Source: Syntrophobacterales bacterium
GTDB taxonomy: Bacteria > Desulfobacterota > Syntrophobacteria > BM002
NCBI GenBank assembly: GCA_030613915.1
Contig: JAUWKY010000054.1
Location: 1 to 9,381, forward strand
Direction of reading: 5' to 3'
DNA length: 9,381 bases
The translations under genes and the position numbers were made by a program. Below the pieces are notes generated by a model. It was not told the origin of the DNA. It saw only the letters and a list, made by a program, of their open reading frames with translations, and ran no database searches. Shown here piece by piece: positions 1 to 6,362 of this stretch (its first letter is position 1; each line of letters begins with the position of its first letter).

Positions 1-865
1 GAATCAAGGAAATGCCGCCTACAACTCCCGGGAAAATAGCACCCGGATGAGAAAGCTCAAAATAAAGGCCGGCCATACCGATGAGCATCAATAGATAGGC
101 TATATTTGGATTGCTAATGGTCTTGAGGATCTTATCCCGCAGATTCTCCTCTACTGTTTCTGCAGGAAGTCCTTTGAGTGCCAGTTTCTTCTCACCCTCC
201 TTGGTTTGAATCGGCCAGCCTTCCAGTTTGAGCAGCAGTTCATCCATATCTCTGGCGATCAGGTCGATCACTTTGAGTTTCAAAGCCTCCTCGGCGGTTA
301 TTGATACACTCTTGCGCACCGCTTCCTCAGCCCACTCAGCATTGCGGCCACGTCTGGTGGCAATGCTTTTGATAAAAGCCACCAGATCATTGACCACCTT
401 GGTGCCCATGGTTTCATCCATGTCTTTACCACCTGCCACAACCGGGTGAGCAGCGCCTATATTTGTACCCGGGGCCATGGCGGCAATGTCAGCAGCCATG
501 ACAACGAAAACACCGGCGGAAGCAGCCTGGGCGCCGCTGGGCGACACAAAAACCACCACCGGAATCGGGACGTTCATAATGGTCTTTATCATGGTTCTCA
601 TTGAGGTAACCAGACCGCCTGGAGTATCCAACTCCACCACCAGAAGGACCGCATCTTCTTCCACTGCCTGCGTTGCTCCTCTCGCCAGAAAAGCTGCGGT
701 TCCAGGATTTATGGTCTCCTCGATACGCAAGACCTTGATGTGCTTGTCTCCAGCCAGTGAAAGGGGAAGTGAACATAACAGCAGCACAATAAGCACCGAT
801 CCTGCCAGAACAGTCAAAAGGTTAGATTTTTTAGTGGACACCTCTAACTTAGCTGTAAACTGCAT
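1..865 (-). CDS. nfeD: NfeD/ClpP-class membrane serine protease, partial (N-terminal 288 residues)
   Basis: A membrane-anchored serine protease of the NfeD1b (PH1510-N-like) family; the 3' end lies beyond the left edge. I translated the open frame from the ATG at 865, which follows AAAGGGG at good spacing. Residues 15-38 form a signal peptide or membrane anchor. The ClpP-like domain follows: ELDTPGG (79-84), then SGAQAASAG (110-118), in which S116 is the expected nucleophile. K156 in MGTKVVND lies about 40 residues further on, matching the Ser97/Lys138 dyad of PH1510. MAPGTNIGAAHP (130-141) is also typical of the family. A hydrophobic segment starts near 253, the usual beginning of the C-terminal membrane helices. 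Family members often sit beside a stomatin/SPFH (slipin) gene and cleave its C-terminus; such a partner would lie off-window. It is codirectional with the uracil-DNA glycosylase gene, 99 bp away. Family assignment is firm; the substrate is inferred. Confidence 0.93.
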   Translation of the reverse strand, partial: MQFTAKLEVSTKKSNLLTVLAGSVLIVLLLCSLPLSLAGDKHIKVLRIEETINPGTAAFLARGATQAVEEDAVLLVVELDTPGGLVTSMRTMIKTIMNVPIPVVVFVSPSGAQAASAGVFVVMAADIAAMAPGTNIGAAHPVVAGGKDMDETMGTKVVNDLVAFIKSIATRRGRNAEWAEEAVRKSVSITAEEALKLKVIDLIARDMDELLLKLEGWPIQTKEGEKKLALKGLPAETVEENLRDKILKTISNPNIAYLLMLIGMAGLYFELSHPGAIFPGVVGGISLI

Positions 866-964
866 TTTTCCCCTTTCTGGACACTTTCATTAACCTCTTG
901 CTGTTCCCAACAAAATTAAAATTGGACACTGTGGACTTGCCCCCCTGTCATGCGGCGATTCCCA

Positions 965-1702
965 TTACTCGGATCTCTTTGTTTCCCCCCGCACTAATGA
1001 TAGAAGTAACTGGACGTCCTCCCACACCTTTCGCTTTTGGAGAGGATTGCGGAGAAGATACGCAGGGTGATAGGTTGGTACCACTGGAATTCCTTCAAAA
1101 AGATGAACTCTGTTGCGAAGTTTGGAGATTGGTTGCTGAGTGGAGAGCAAGAATTGGGCGGCAAAGCTTCCCAAGGCCAAAATCGCCTGAGGTCGAATAG
1201 CTCGAAGTTGACGCCAAAGGAAGGGACCGCACTGCTCTATTTCGTTTACCTGGGGATCGCGGTTTCTCGGCGGTCTGCATTTGATCACGTTACAAATATA
1301 GACCTCAGCCCGCCGCCATCCCATAGCGGCGATGATACGGTCGAGCAACCTACCTGCAGGACCCACAAAGGGCCGACCCAATCGGTCCTCTTCCTGACCT
1401 GGCCCTTCTCCAACAAGAACTACTCTGGCTGAAGGGTTTCCTTCTCCAAAAACAATATGGGTTTTATCGGAGTGAAGCTGACAGCGTGTACACTCTCCCA
1501 AGTCGGCACGAATCTGTTCCAGGGTTTCCGGGAGGTCCTGGATGGAGGTGATCGGCTGACACGGCAACCATTCCAAGCCCATTAGGGCCTGATAGCTGAG
1601 ATGCTGGCGCAGGGAATATGCCAATTCAGCCAGATCTGGGCGTGGTGATCTTCCCAACTCCCCGCCTGAACTGGCTTTTTTATTCTGATCGGCAAAACGC
1701 AT
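965..1702 (-). CDS. udg: Family-4 uracil-DNA glycosylase ([4Fe-4S] type)
   Basis: Removes uracil from DNA as the first step of base-excision repair. The catalytic domain starts near residue 55. The four cluster cysteines expected of family 4 are visible: C71 and C74 (CTRC), C142 (IKCRPP) and C158 (EQC). Motif 1 is GEGPGQEED (98-106), followed by GRPFVGPAGRLLD. NRDP (147-150) and HPAYLLRNP (212-220) supply the other active-site and DNA-contacting motifs. At 245 aa it is somewhat longer than minimal members because of an N-terminal extension of about 55 residues that is typical of bacterial relatives. The ATG at 1702 follows AGAGAAG. A TATAAT hexamer (minus strand, 1739-1744) lies 36 bp upstream, but I found no convincing -35 box. 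The gene lies 109 bp downstream of coaBC on the same strand, so it may be cotranscribed or have its own weak promoter. Confidence 0.95.
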   Translation of the reverse strand: MRFADQNKKASSGGELGRSPRPDLAELAYSLRQHLSYQALMGLEWLPCQPITSIQDLPETLEQIRADLGECTRCQLHSDKTHIVFGEGNPSARVVLVGEGPGQEEDRLGRPFVGPAGRLLDRIIAAMGWRRAEVYICNVIKCRPPRNRDPQVNEIEQCGPFLWRQLRAIRPQAILALGSFAAQFLLSTQQPISKLRNRVHLFEGIPVVPTYHPAYLLRNPLQKRKVWEDVQLLLSLVRGETKRSE

Positions 1703-1738
1703 GCTTCTCTTGCCCGGTAAAGGTTATTCTTGACTTTC

Positions 1739-1744
1739 ATTATA
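1739..1744 (-). promoter_or_regulatory. Possible -10 box upstream of the uracil-DNA glycosylase gene
   Basis: On the minus strand this reads TATAAT, an exact sigma70 -10 hexamer, in the 109-bp gap between coaBC and the glycosylase gene. No good -35 hexamer sits 16-18 bp upstream, so this is only a suggestion. It could equally be chance in an A+T-richer gap. Confidence 0.25.
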
Positions 1745-1811
1745 ACAGGTTTCTTAGGTACCCATAAACGTAAGGCCCATTTATCCTGAAGCACCTCAAA
1801 TACTGACCATC

Positions 1812-3011
1812 TCATGTCTGCCACAGACGTTCCACCCGATTCCAAATGTGGGCCGCAATCACTTCTTTGCTTTCTAAAGGTAGGTTCTCTACCTCGCCTC
1901 CCGGCCACAAAATGGTTACCTCATTGGTGTCGCTACCAAACCCGGCACCGTCTACGGTGAGATCATTAGCCACAATAAAATCCAAATTTTTCTGCTGAAG
2001 TTTCTCCTTGGCATTTTCCAGCAAGTTTTCAGTTTCTGCAGCGAACCCAACCAGAATCTGGTTGTTTTTCAGTTCCCCCAGGCGAAAGAGGATGTCTTCA
2101 GTTCGCTCCAACTCTAACGACTCATTGTCGTCGCTCTTCTTTATTTTTCCGGCTGCCATCACCTTGGGGCGATAATCGGAAACTGCCGCAGCCATCACTA
2201 CCACATCCACCTGCACCATTTTCTCAACAACAGCCTGGTGCATCTCCTTGGCAGTGGTTACTCTAATCTCCTTCACCCCATAGGGAGAGTTCAGGAAAGT
2301 AGGTCCGCTCACCAGGGTGACCTCTGCTCCCCTTCTGTGCGCCACCCGCGCCAGAGCATAGCCCATTTTGCCTGAAGAAGGGTTTGTCAGATGTCTCACC
2401 GGGTCCAGCGCTTCCCTGGTGGGACCCGCGGTTACCAGCACCTGTTTTCCCTGAAGAGATTGCGGGGTCAATACCTGGCGAATTTTCTCCACGATCTCAT
2501 CCACAGGCGCCAACCTCCCGAGGCCCTGGACACCACAGGCCAGGTCACCGGCATCCGGACCAACCTGATGGAATCCCCAACTGCGCAGCTTGGCCAGATT
2601 CTCTTGGACCGCCTGGTTCTCAAACATGTTCACATTCATAGCTGGGCAAATGATTTTAGGAGCGGTGCACGCCAACAAGGCCGTAGTCAGGTAATCATCA
2701 CCAATACCATGGGCTAGTTTGCCAATGATATTGGCGGTAGCGGGGGCAATCACAGCAACTTCAGCCTCGGTGGCCACTTCAATGTGGCCAATTCGCGATT
2801 CTGTCTCCAGATCAAAGAGATGAGTGCAAACCGGCTGGCCGGAAAGCACCTGGAAGGAAAGAGGTTGGACGAATTCCATTCCGCTCCGGGTCATAATCAC
2901 CCGAACCCTAGCTCCTTCCAGGGCCAAAAGCCTGGTCAACTCCAAGGCTTTGTATGCGGCGATGCCGCCGGTTACTCCCAGTAAAATCTTTCGGTCTTTT
3001 AATTCGGCCAT
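1812..3011 (-). CDS. coaBC: Bifunctional phosphopantothenoylcysteine decarboxylase / phosphopantothenate-cysteine ligase
   Basis: Catalyses two consecutive steps of coenzyme A synthesis in the cytoplasm. The CoaB half joins 4'-phosphopantothenate to cysteine using CTP. The FMN-dependent CoaC half decarboxylates the product to 4'-phosphopantetheine. The CoaC half covers about residues 7-180: GVTGGIAAYK (12-21), the catalytic histidine H76 in GHIEVA, PAMN (123-126) and C159 in LACG. The CoaB half covers about 188-399: VTAGPTREALDPVR, then TNPSSGKMG with N210, AAAVSDYRP (274-282), and the lysine-rich GKIKK starting at 288 with K289. These residues sit at or within one position of the E. coli enzyme's essential residues, and the length (399 aa) is normal. 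The ATG at 3011 follows GAGG at a 4-base spacing. The 5' leader contains a heptamer repeat array. Confidence 0.98.
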   Translation of the reverse strand: MAELKDRKILLGVTGGIAAYKALELTRLLALEGARVRVIMTRSGMEFVQPLSFQVLSGQPVCTHLFDLETESRIGHIEVATEAEVAVIAPATANIIGKLAHGIGDDYLTTALLACTAPKIICPAMNVNMFENQAVQENLAKLRSWGFHQVGPDAGDLACGVQGLGRLAPVDEIVEKIRQVLTPQSLQGKQVLVTAGPTREALDPVRHLTNPSSGKMGYALARVAHRRGAEVTLVSGPTFLNSPYGVKEIRVTTAKEMHQAVVEKMVQVDVVVMAAAVSDYRPKVMAAGKIKKSDDNESLELERTEDILFRLGELKNNQILVGFAAETENLLENAKEKLQQKNLDFIVANDLTVDGAGFGSDTNEVTILWPGGEVENLPLESKEVIAAHIWNRVERLWQT

Positions 3012-3030
3012 AATGCCTCGTCTTTTAAAG

Positions 3031-3166
3031 TTGTCAGCTATCAGTAAACGATAATTACCGCAGTTTAGCCCTCAGTGGTGGTCAAGGATCGGTTTCGTTG
3101 CACGTTAGCCAGTTCTGAAAACCGAAAGCTGAGCGCTGACAGCTGATGTCTGAATACTGATATCAG
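3031..3166. repeat. Degenerate 7-base repeat array with opposed arms, between coaBC and the lipoprotein gene
   Basis: On the plus strand, 3111-3159 divides into seven consecutive heptamers of form AnnnCTG: AGTTCTG, AAAACCG, AAAGCTG, AGCGCTG, ACAGCTG, ATGTCTG, AATACTG. Only the second departs at the CTG. A further degenerate unit (3160-3166) crosses the stop codon of the lipoprotein gene (3163-3165). At 3031-3044 two units in the opposite orientation, TTGTCAG and CTATCAG, lie 20 bp before the coaBC start; they could pair with the main array. The array fills much of the 151-bp gap. A terminator, RNA-processing or spacer role is possible but not shown. Confidence 0.65.
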
Positions 3167-3642
3167 GGCATAGATGCCGCCATCTGTGGGGCTACCCAGA
3201 TCTCAACCCTGGTTTTCAGGGGGAACTCGGTGACGGTCACCAAGCAGCTGCGTTCATTTTTTTCGAAGCTGAGGATCACTCGTCGATAGCGAAAACTGGA
3301 TTTGAGGGTCCAGCCATCTTTGGGCATGTTCGTGGTGAAGAAATTTACCAAAGATTCGCCCTGCACATAGCCCTCGAATACCAGGACGCCCGCTGAAAAA
3401 GAGGGTGTACTGTAAACAAAGGAGCTTTTTTTGACCAGGGAAAGTTCTGCAGGAATCAGAATATCAACAAAGTCATAGTAAACCGGAGCCGGACCCTTAA
3501 CCTCGCTTTTCTTCTCGCCAGTTTCCTCAGAGGTGTCCCGAGAGTTTTTCCAGGCCGCACACCCGGAGCCAACAAGGAGAAGAATCGAAAGCATTACGAC
3601 TAGCAAACGACTTTTACTGGCAACACCACCATCCATTTTCAT
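3163..3642 (-). CDS. Putative lipoprotein of unknown function
   Basis: I cannot name this family with certainty. The 159-residue product has a basic start, a hydrophobic segment (about 13-24) and a lipobox-like VGSGC ending at C28, which fits the permissive lipoprotein pattern though G at -3 is atypical. A polar linker rich in E, K and S (about 31-50) follows. The folded part (about 53-150) alternates hydrophobic residues in a beta-rich manner: DFVDILIPAEL, SFVYSTPSFSAGVLVFEGYV, then FFTTNMPKDGW and ILSFEKNERSCLVTVTE. The 'IP-EL', 'G-L-F-G-V', 'M--DGW' spacing resembles small envelope lipoproteins I associate with Desulfobacterota; this is recollection, not a search. The ATG at 3642 follows a strong AGGAGGGGAGG; a second ATG two codons on is also well placed. 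It lies 79 bp after the nitroreductase gene, probably cotranscribed. The extreme C-terminus abuts the heptamer array. Confidence 0.8.
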   Translation of the reverse strand: MKMDGGVASKSRLLVVMLSILLLVGSGCAAWKNSRDTSEETGEKKSEVKGPAPVYYDFVDILIPAELSLVKKSSFVYSTPSFSAGVLVFEGYVQGESLVNFFTTNMPKDGWTLKSSFRYRRVILSFEKNERSCLVTVTEFPLKTRVEIWVAPQMAASMP

Positions 3643-3721
3643 ATCCTCCCCTCCTTGCTCCGCTGGAGCGAACCTCCCTGTAATCCGGTGTCCCTACACC
3701 CTTTACTGCCTGATTCTCTCT

Positions 3722-4240
3722 TCATAATTCTTTGAAGATGAGTTCTGATAGCTCTTTCCGCTGGGATTTCTGCTGCCGATGTTTCGGATGTCCAACTGCG
3801 AAAACCGCCATGAGTTCATACGACTCAGGTGTTGCAAAAATCTCAGCTACCCTCTCTTTGTTCTTCAAAATCTCACCGAGCCAGACGCCTCCCAGACCCA
3901 AAGTGTGAGTGGCCAGCCATATGTTTTGCAGGCAGGCACCTATTGACTGGCAGTCTTTGACCCGGTCATAACCAGCATCATTATCCATGAAGACCGCAAT
4001 AATAACTGGGGCGTTACGAATGATCTCCCGGTAGCGGGTCAGTTCCGAAATTGTGTTCTTACATTCCGGAGCTCGAACCACACCGAAGCGCCATGGCTGG
4101 TTGTTCAAGCCGGAGGGAGCCCAGCGACCCGCCTCCAAGATAGCTCTCACATCGTCGTCGCTTACCGGGTCGTCGCTATAGTGTCTGATACTTCTTCTAG
4201 AGCGAATCGCATCCAGCACTGCATGTCCAGTTTCGCTCAT
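3722..4240 (-). CDS. Nitroreductase-family FMN oxidoreductase
   Basis: A short (172 aa) FMN-dependent NAD(P)H oxidoreductase of the nitroreductase superfamily. Visible signatures are the N-terminal FMN-phosphate-binding SRRSIRHY (14-21), APSGLNNQPWRF (41-52), the helix GACLQNIWLATHTLGLGGVWLG (about 101-122, two blocks) which lines the flavin, and AVGHP (148-152) near the end. The superfamily reduces nitro-compounds, quinones or enones, and a physiological substrate cannot be assigned from sequence. C97 and C103 in the flavin-side helix are a minor peculiarity. The ATG at 4240 follows AGGGAG at 5-base spacing. A well-formed promoter lies about 70-100 bp upstream (4311-4339), so this gene appears to head a unit that continues into the lipoprotein gene. 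Confidence 0.93.
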   Translation of the reverse strand: MSETGHAVLDAIRSRRSIRHYSDDPVSDDDVRAILEAGRWAPSGLNNQPWRFGVVRAPECKNTISELTRYREIIRNAPVIIAVFMDNDAGYDRVKDCQSIGACLQNIWLATHTLGLGGVWLGEILKNKERVAEIFATPESYELMAVFAVGHPKHRQQKSQRKELSELIFKEL

Positions 4241-4310
4241 AGATGCTCCCTATCATAGTCGCTGCAGTTGGCCACTCCCATAACCCCTTTTACTATTTGA
4301 CTTTTTCGAA

Positions 4311-4339
4311 AGTATAGCGACATCAATCAAGAGCGTCAA
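4311..4339 (-). promoter_or_regulatory. Sigma70-type promoter for the nitroreductase-lipoprotein unit
   Basis: On the minus strand TTGACG (4334-4339) is followed after exactly 17 bases by TATACT (4311-4316). This is a near-consensus -35/-10 pair at optimal spacing. The predicted transcript would start near 4304, giving a leader of about 64 bases before the ATG at 4240. The -35 box lies 8 bases from the start of the heptamer array at 4348. This is the best promoter I found in the window. Confidence 0.6.
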
Positions 4340-4347
4340 TGATTAAC

Positions 4348-4425
4348 GCAAAGGGCAAAGCGCATAGAGCAAAGGGCATAGAGTAAAAGATTTTGAAACC
4401 AGACGCTATGCGCTCTGCGCTTTGC
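4348..4425. repeat. Degenerate 7-base repeat array with opposed arms, overlapping a gene end
   Basis: On the plus strand 4348-4389 divides into six heptamers: GCAAAGG, GCAAAGC, GCATAGA, GCAAAGG, GCATAGA, GTAAAAG. On the minus strand 4425-4405 divides into three more of the same type: GCAAAGC, GCAGAGC, GCATAGC. The two sets face each other, so 4347-4370 can pair with about 4403-4429 in a long imperfect stem of about 25 bp with a loop of some 30 bases. The right arm lies inside the last codons and stop of the Rossmann-protein gene (stop 4406-4408). In the minus-strand transcript the hairpin would form right at the stop codon, upstream of the nitroreductase promoter. That position suggests a transcript-end or RNA-stability role, although no terminal T-run follows. 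Confidence 0.7.
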
Positions 4426-5065
4426 GGTTGAACCGCAGCGCGTGGATCACCCCATGGCAGCGACAGGCAGTGGCAACCAAGATGTCCTTCTCTGTTGATC
4501 GCGCCTCTTCAAGAAGCCGCCAAAGAACTGACAACTGGTAACCGCCCACCCCCGGCGCCAGCTGATTGCTGCGGACCACCAAGGTTACATAGCCCTCCAC
4601 CTCTATGTTCCGAACAACATCAAACAAATCAGCTTCACGAACCTCCCCTGTCACCGTGCAACTCTCCTCAGGTTCATCGCAGTCGTCAGGACAGCGAAAG
4701 GTGGCAAAGCTGGCATAGAGAGCCCCCGTCTTTGCTCGTAGAGAATTGGGGACTTTTTGGTCGAGTATGGATGGAACTGCAAGTTGAGTAACTGCCCCCT
4801 CTCTGGCCAATTGTCGGCACAACCAGGCAAAGGCAACGTGCACCGGAATGGCCGGAACGATCCATTCGGAACCAAGACCCGGATAGTGAACGAGGAAATC
4901 TATGGCATCCTGTTCAACTGTCTCGACTGCATTCTCTCTTCGTTTTTCCAAAACGTGACCATCTCGGTCCACCACCACCAGGCGTGGGACCTTCTTTCGT
5001 GCCAAAATTCTTTGTACTGCCAGGGATCCGAAGCGTCCGGCTCCGAGAATCAAAAATGATTCCAT
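4406..5065 (-). CDS. Rossmann-fold NAD-binding (TrkA_N-like) protein with a cysteine cluster
   Basis: A 219-residue protein whose N-terminus is a dinucleotide-binding Rossmann motif: FLILGAGRFG (4-13), then VVVDRD (30-35), where the acidic residue after strand 2 favours NAD(H). It resembles TrkA_N/RCK and other small NAD-binding domains, but no TrkA_C domain is evident. The C-terminal half carries cysteines in a pattern suggestive of a metal or Fe-S site: C125-x3-C129-x6-C136 (RCPDDCDEPEESCTVTGE) and C201-x-C203-H204 (ATACRCHGV). C83 is isolated. Function is unknown; a redox- or metal-responsive NAD-binding regulator is one inference. Start: I prefer the ATG at 5065 (8 bases after AAGGAG) over that at 5071 (only 2 bases after it). 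A 41-residue upstream extension of the frame crosses this ribosome-binding site and looks non-coding. The last residues (RKAQSA) are encoded by a heptamer repeat arm, so the tail may have been altered by the repeat. Confidence 0.8.
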   Translation of the reverse strand: MESFLILGAGRFGSLAVQRILARKKVPRLVVVDRDGHVLEKRRENAVETVEQDAIDFLVHYPGLGSEWIVPAIPVHVAFAWLCRQLAREGAVTQLAVPSILDQKVPNSLRAKTGALYASFATFRCPDDCDEPEESCTVTGEVREADLFDVVRNIEVEGYVTLVVRSNQLAPGVGGYQLSVLWRLLEEARSTEKDILVATACRCHGVIHALRFNRKAQSA

Positions 5066-5081
5066 ATGCATTGCTCCTTTT

Positions 5082-5558
5082 TCTTGTTTTATCCCAACAG
5101 TGGGCGAGATTAAACCACAAATATCACCCCAATCGTTGACACCCCTAGCTTTTCTTCCTATAGTGCAGCCGGAGCGCGGCGAAGCCGCGATCAAATTCGA
5201 AAAACGCCTATTTATTTAGCTCCGCAGGATAACTACATGTCCCCTCTCCCCCCAATAGACTGTGTCGCAATCCGTCACCCCGGCCACGGCCGCCCGCAGC
5301 GGACGCGAGCCGGGATCCAGACAACGTCCCCGCGAAGGCGGGGAACCAGACATCAAATGACGTTATTGAATTTTCACTGGATTCCGGATCTCGCCCCGCG
5401 AAGCGGCGCTCGTCCGGAATGACGGGTTCGGTGAATTGTGACATAGTTTCCAAGGGGAGAGGAGGGTTTCGCGGAGTTAAGTGCATAGACGGATTTATTA
5501 AATTCTCTGGTAAGCCAAAATGCCGAGATTACTTCCTCTTAACCTGCTGTAACTAAAC
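5082..5558. other. Gene-poor divergent intergenic region
   Basis: About 480 bp separate the leftward Rossmann-protein gene from the rightward tatD. It must hold the promoters for both, but I found no convincing -35/-10 pair on either strand. A perfect 6-bp hairpin CGCGGC-GAA-GCCGCG lies at 5175-5189. Most of the rest is the palindromic element at 5216-5480. The frames that stay open here read through the repeat and have no recognisable protein character. Confidence 0.7.
5216..5480. repeat. Compound palindromic (REP/MITE-like) element
   Basis: The ends are inverted: TTAGCTCCGC (5216-5225) matches the complement of 5471-5480 at 9 of 10 bases. Just inside, CCTCTCCCC (5243-5251) is the exact complement of 5454-5462. 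TGTGTCGCAAT (5261-5271) matches the complement of 5435-5445 at 9 of 11. GTCACCCCGG and GTCATTCCGG (complement) continue the arms. The interior holds separate hairpins: CCCGGC/GCCGGG (5279-5284, 5309-5314), CCCCGC-GAAG-GCGGGG (5328-5343) within AACGTC/GACGTT (5323-5328, 5359-5364), and ATTCCGGA/TCCGGAAT (5381-5388, 5413-5420) enclosing CCGC-GAA-GCGG (5396-5406). Motifs such as GGATCCAG and CTGGATTCCGG are like dispersed bacterial palindromic repeats. No transposase is encoded, so it would be non-autonomous. No clear target-site duplication was found. Confidence 0.7.
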
Positions 5559-6362
5559 ATGCTTGTTGACACCCATTGCCATTTAGACTTTGAGGACTTG
5601 GTCGCAGAGCAAAAGGGTATTTTGGCGAGAGCAAGGCACGTGGGTGTTCAGCAAATCATTACCATAGGCATCGACCTTCCCACCTCCCGGCGGGCCATTG
5701 CTCTGGCTGAGGCCAACGGAGAGATCTATGCCACCATAGGCATCCACCCCCACAATGCCTGCGCCCTCTCGTCCAAGGTTTTCCAAGAATTGCTGACCCT
5801 GGGCCATAAATCACAGGTGGTAGCTTACGGCGAGATAGGCCTCGACTTCTACCGCGACTATAAACCGCGCCCAGTACAGATCTCCTGTCTGCATGAACAG
5901 CTCAATGTGGCCCGACAGCTGGAATTGCCCGTGGTAATCCATGACCGGGAGGCTCACGAAGAAGTCTTGCAGATTTTGCGAGAACAGAAAGCCTGGGAAA
6001 TAGGTGGGGCCATGCATTGTTTCTCAGGTGATTGGTCCTTTGCAAAAAAATGTTTGGATCTGGGCTTTTATCTCTCCATCGCAGGTCCCGTGACTTATGC
6101 TAAAGCGCAAATCCTGCAGAATGTGGCCCGGCAATGTCCTCTTGACCGGTTGCTCCTGGAAACCGATGCCCCTTTTCTGGCTCCGGTACCCAAAAGAGGA
6201 AAACGAAACGAGCCAGCTTTTCTCATCCACACTGCAGAAAAAATTGCATCACTACGAAATCTCCCCTTAGAAGAGGTGGCCATGCAGACGACCTTAAACG
6301 CCCGCAAACTTTTCAAGTTGCCAAAGGTAGACGGGAAGACGACATCTGAGCGAAATGAATAA
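5559..6362 (+). CDS. tatD: TatD-family metal-dependent hydrolase (DNase)
   Basis: A TIM-barrel metallohydrolase of the TatD/YcfH family. Characterised members act as Mg-dependent nucleases (3'-5' exonuclease, DNA repair or degradation) or as D-aminoacyl-tRNA deacylases. All metal ligands expected are present: H6 and H8 (DTHCHLD), E92 (YGEIGLDFYRD), H128 (VIHDREAHEE), H153 (AMHCFSG) and D203 (LETDAPFL). The IHPH motif (62-65) is also present. The length, 267 aa, is standard and the start MLVDTHCHLD is typical of the family, although no clear Shine-Dalgarno sequence precedes the ATG. Its last 8 bases overlap the start of maf (ATGAATAA), implying translational coupling. It heads the tatD-maf-yggS set downstream of the palindromic element. 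Confidence 0.96.
   Translation: MLVDTHCHLDFEDLVAEQKGILARARHVGVQQIITIGIDLPTSRRAIALAEANGEIYATIGIHPHNACALSSKVFQELLTLGHKSQVVAYGEIGLDFYRDYKPRPVQISCLHEQLNVARQLELPVVIHDREAHEEVLQILREQKAWEIGGAMHCFSGDWSFAKKCLDLGFYLSIAGPVTYAKAQILQNVARQCPLDRLLLETDAPFLAPVPKRGKRNEPAFLIHTAEKIASLRNLPLEEVAMQTTLNARKLFKLPKVDGKTTSERNE

Noticed and set aside
489..776. A 95-codon minus-strand frame inside the nfeD region
   Set aside because: It lies out of frame within the NfeD reading frame, which is open from 865 to the window edge with all family motifs; the 95-codon product is Arg/Gly/Cys-rich noise.
878..930. Direct repeat TGGACACT (878-885 and 923-930) upstream of nfeD as an operator
   Set aside because: Two copies of an 8-mer about 45 bp apart in a short gap are too weak to claim a binding site, and neither copy is palindromic.
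3082..3087. TTGACC (minus strand) as a -35 box for coaBC
   Set aside because: The nearest A+T-rich -10 candidate (TAATTA) is 22 bases away, outside the workable spacing.
4348..4425. CRISPR array
   Set aside because: The units are 7 bases long, degenerate and contiguous with no spacers, and no cas gene is present.
4376..4440. Classical rho-independent terminator at the end of the Rossmann-protein gene
   Set aside because: A long stem is possible, but it is imperfect, has a loop of some 30 bases, and no T-run follows on the minus strand.
5072..5194. Upstream extension of the Rossmann protein to an ATG at 5194
   Set aside because: The extra 41 residues cross the AAGGAG ribosome-binding site and end right before the canonical Rossmann start; the fold begins at MESFLILGAG.
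5208..5486. A 92-codon minus-strand open frame and a 61-codon plus-strand frame across the palindromic element
   Set aside because: Both are translations of the inverted repeats (fragments such as VIPDERR, FAGT). They have no ribosome-binding site worth noting and no protein-like pattern.
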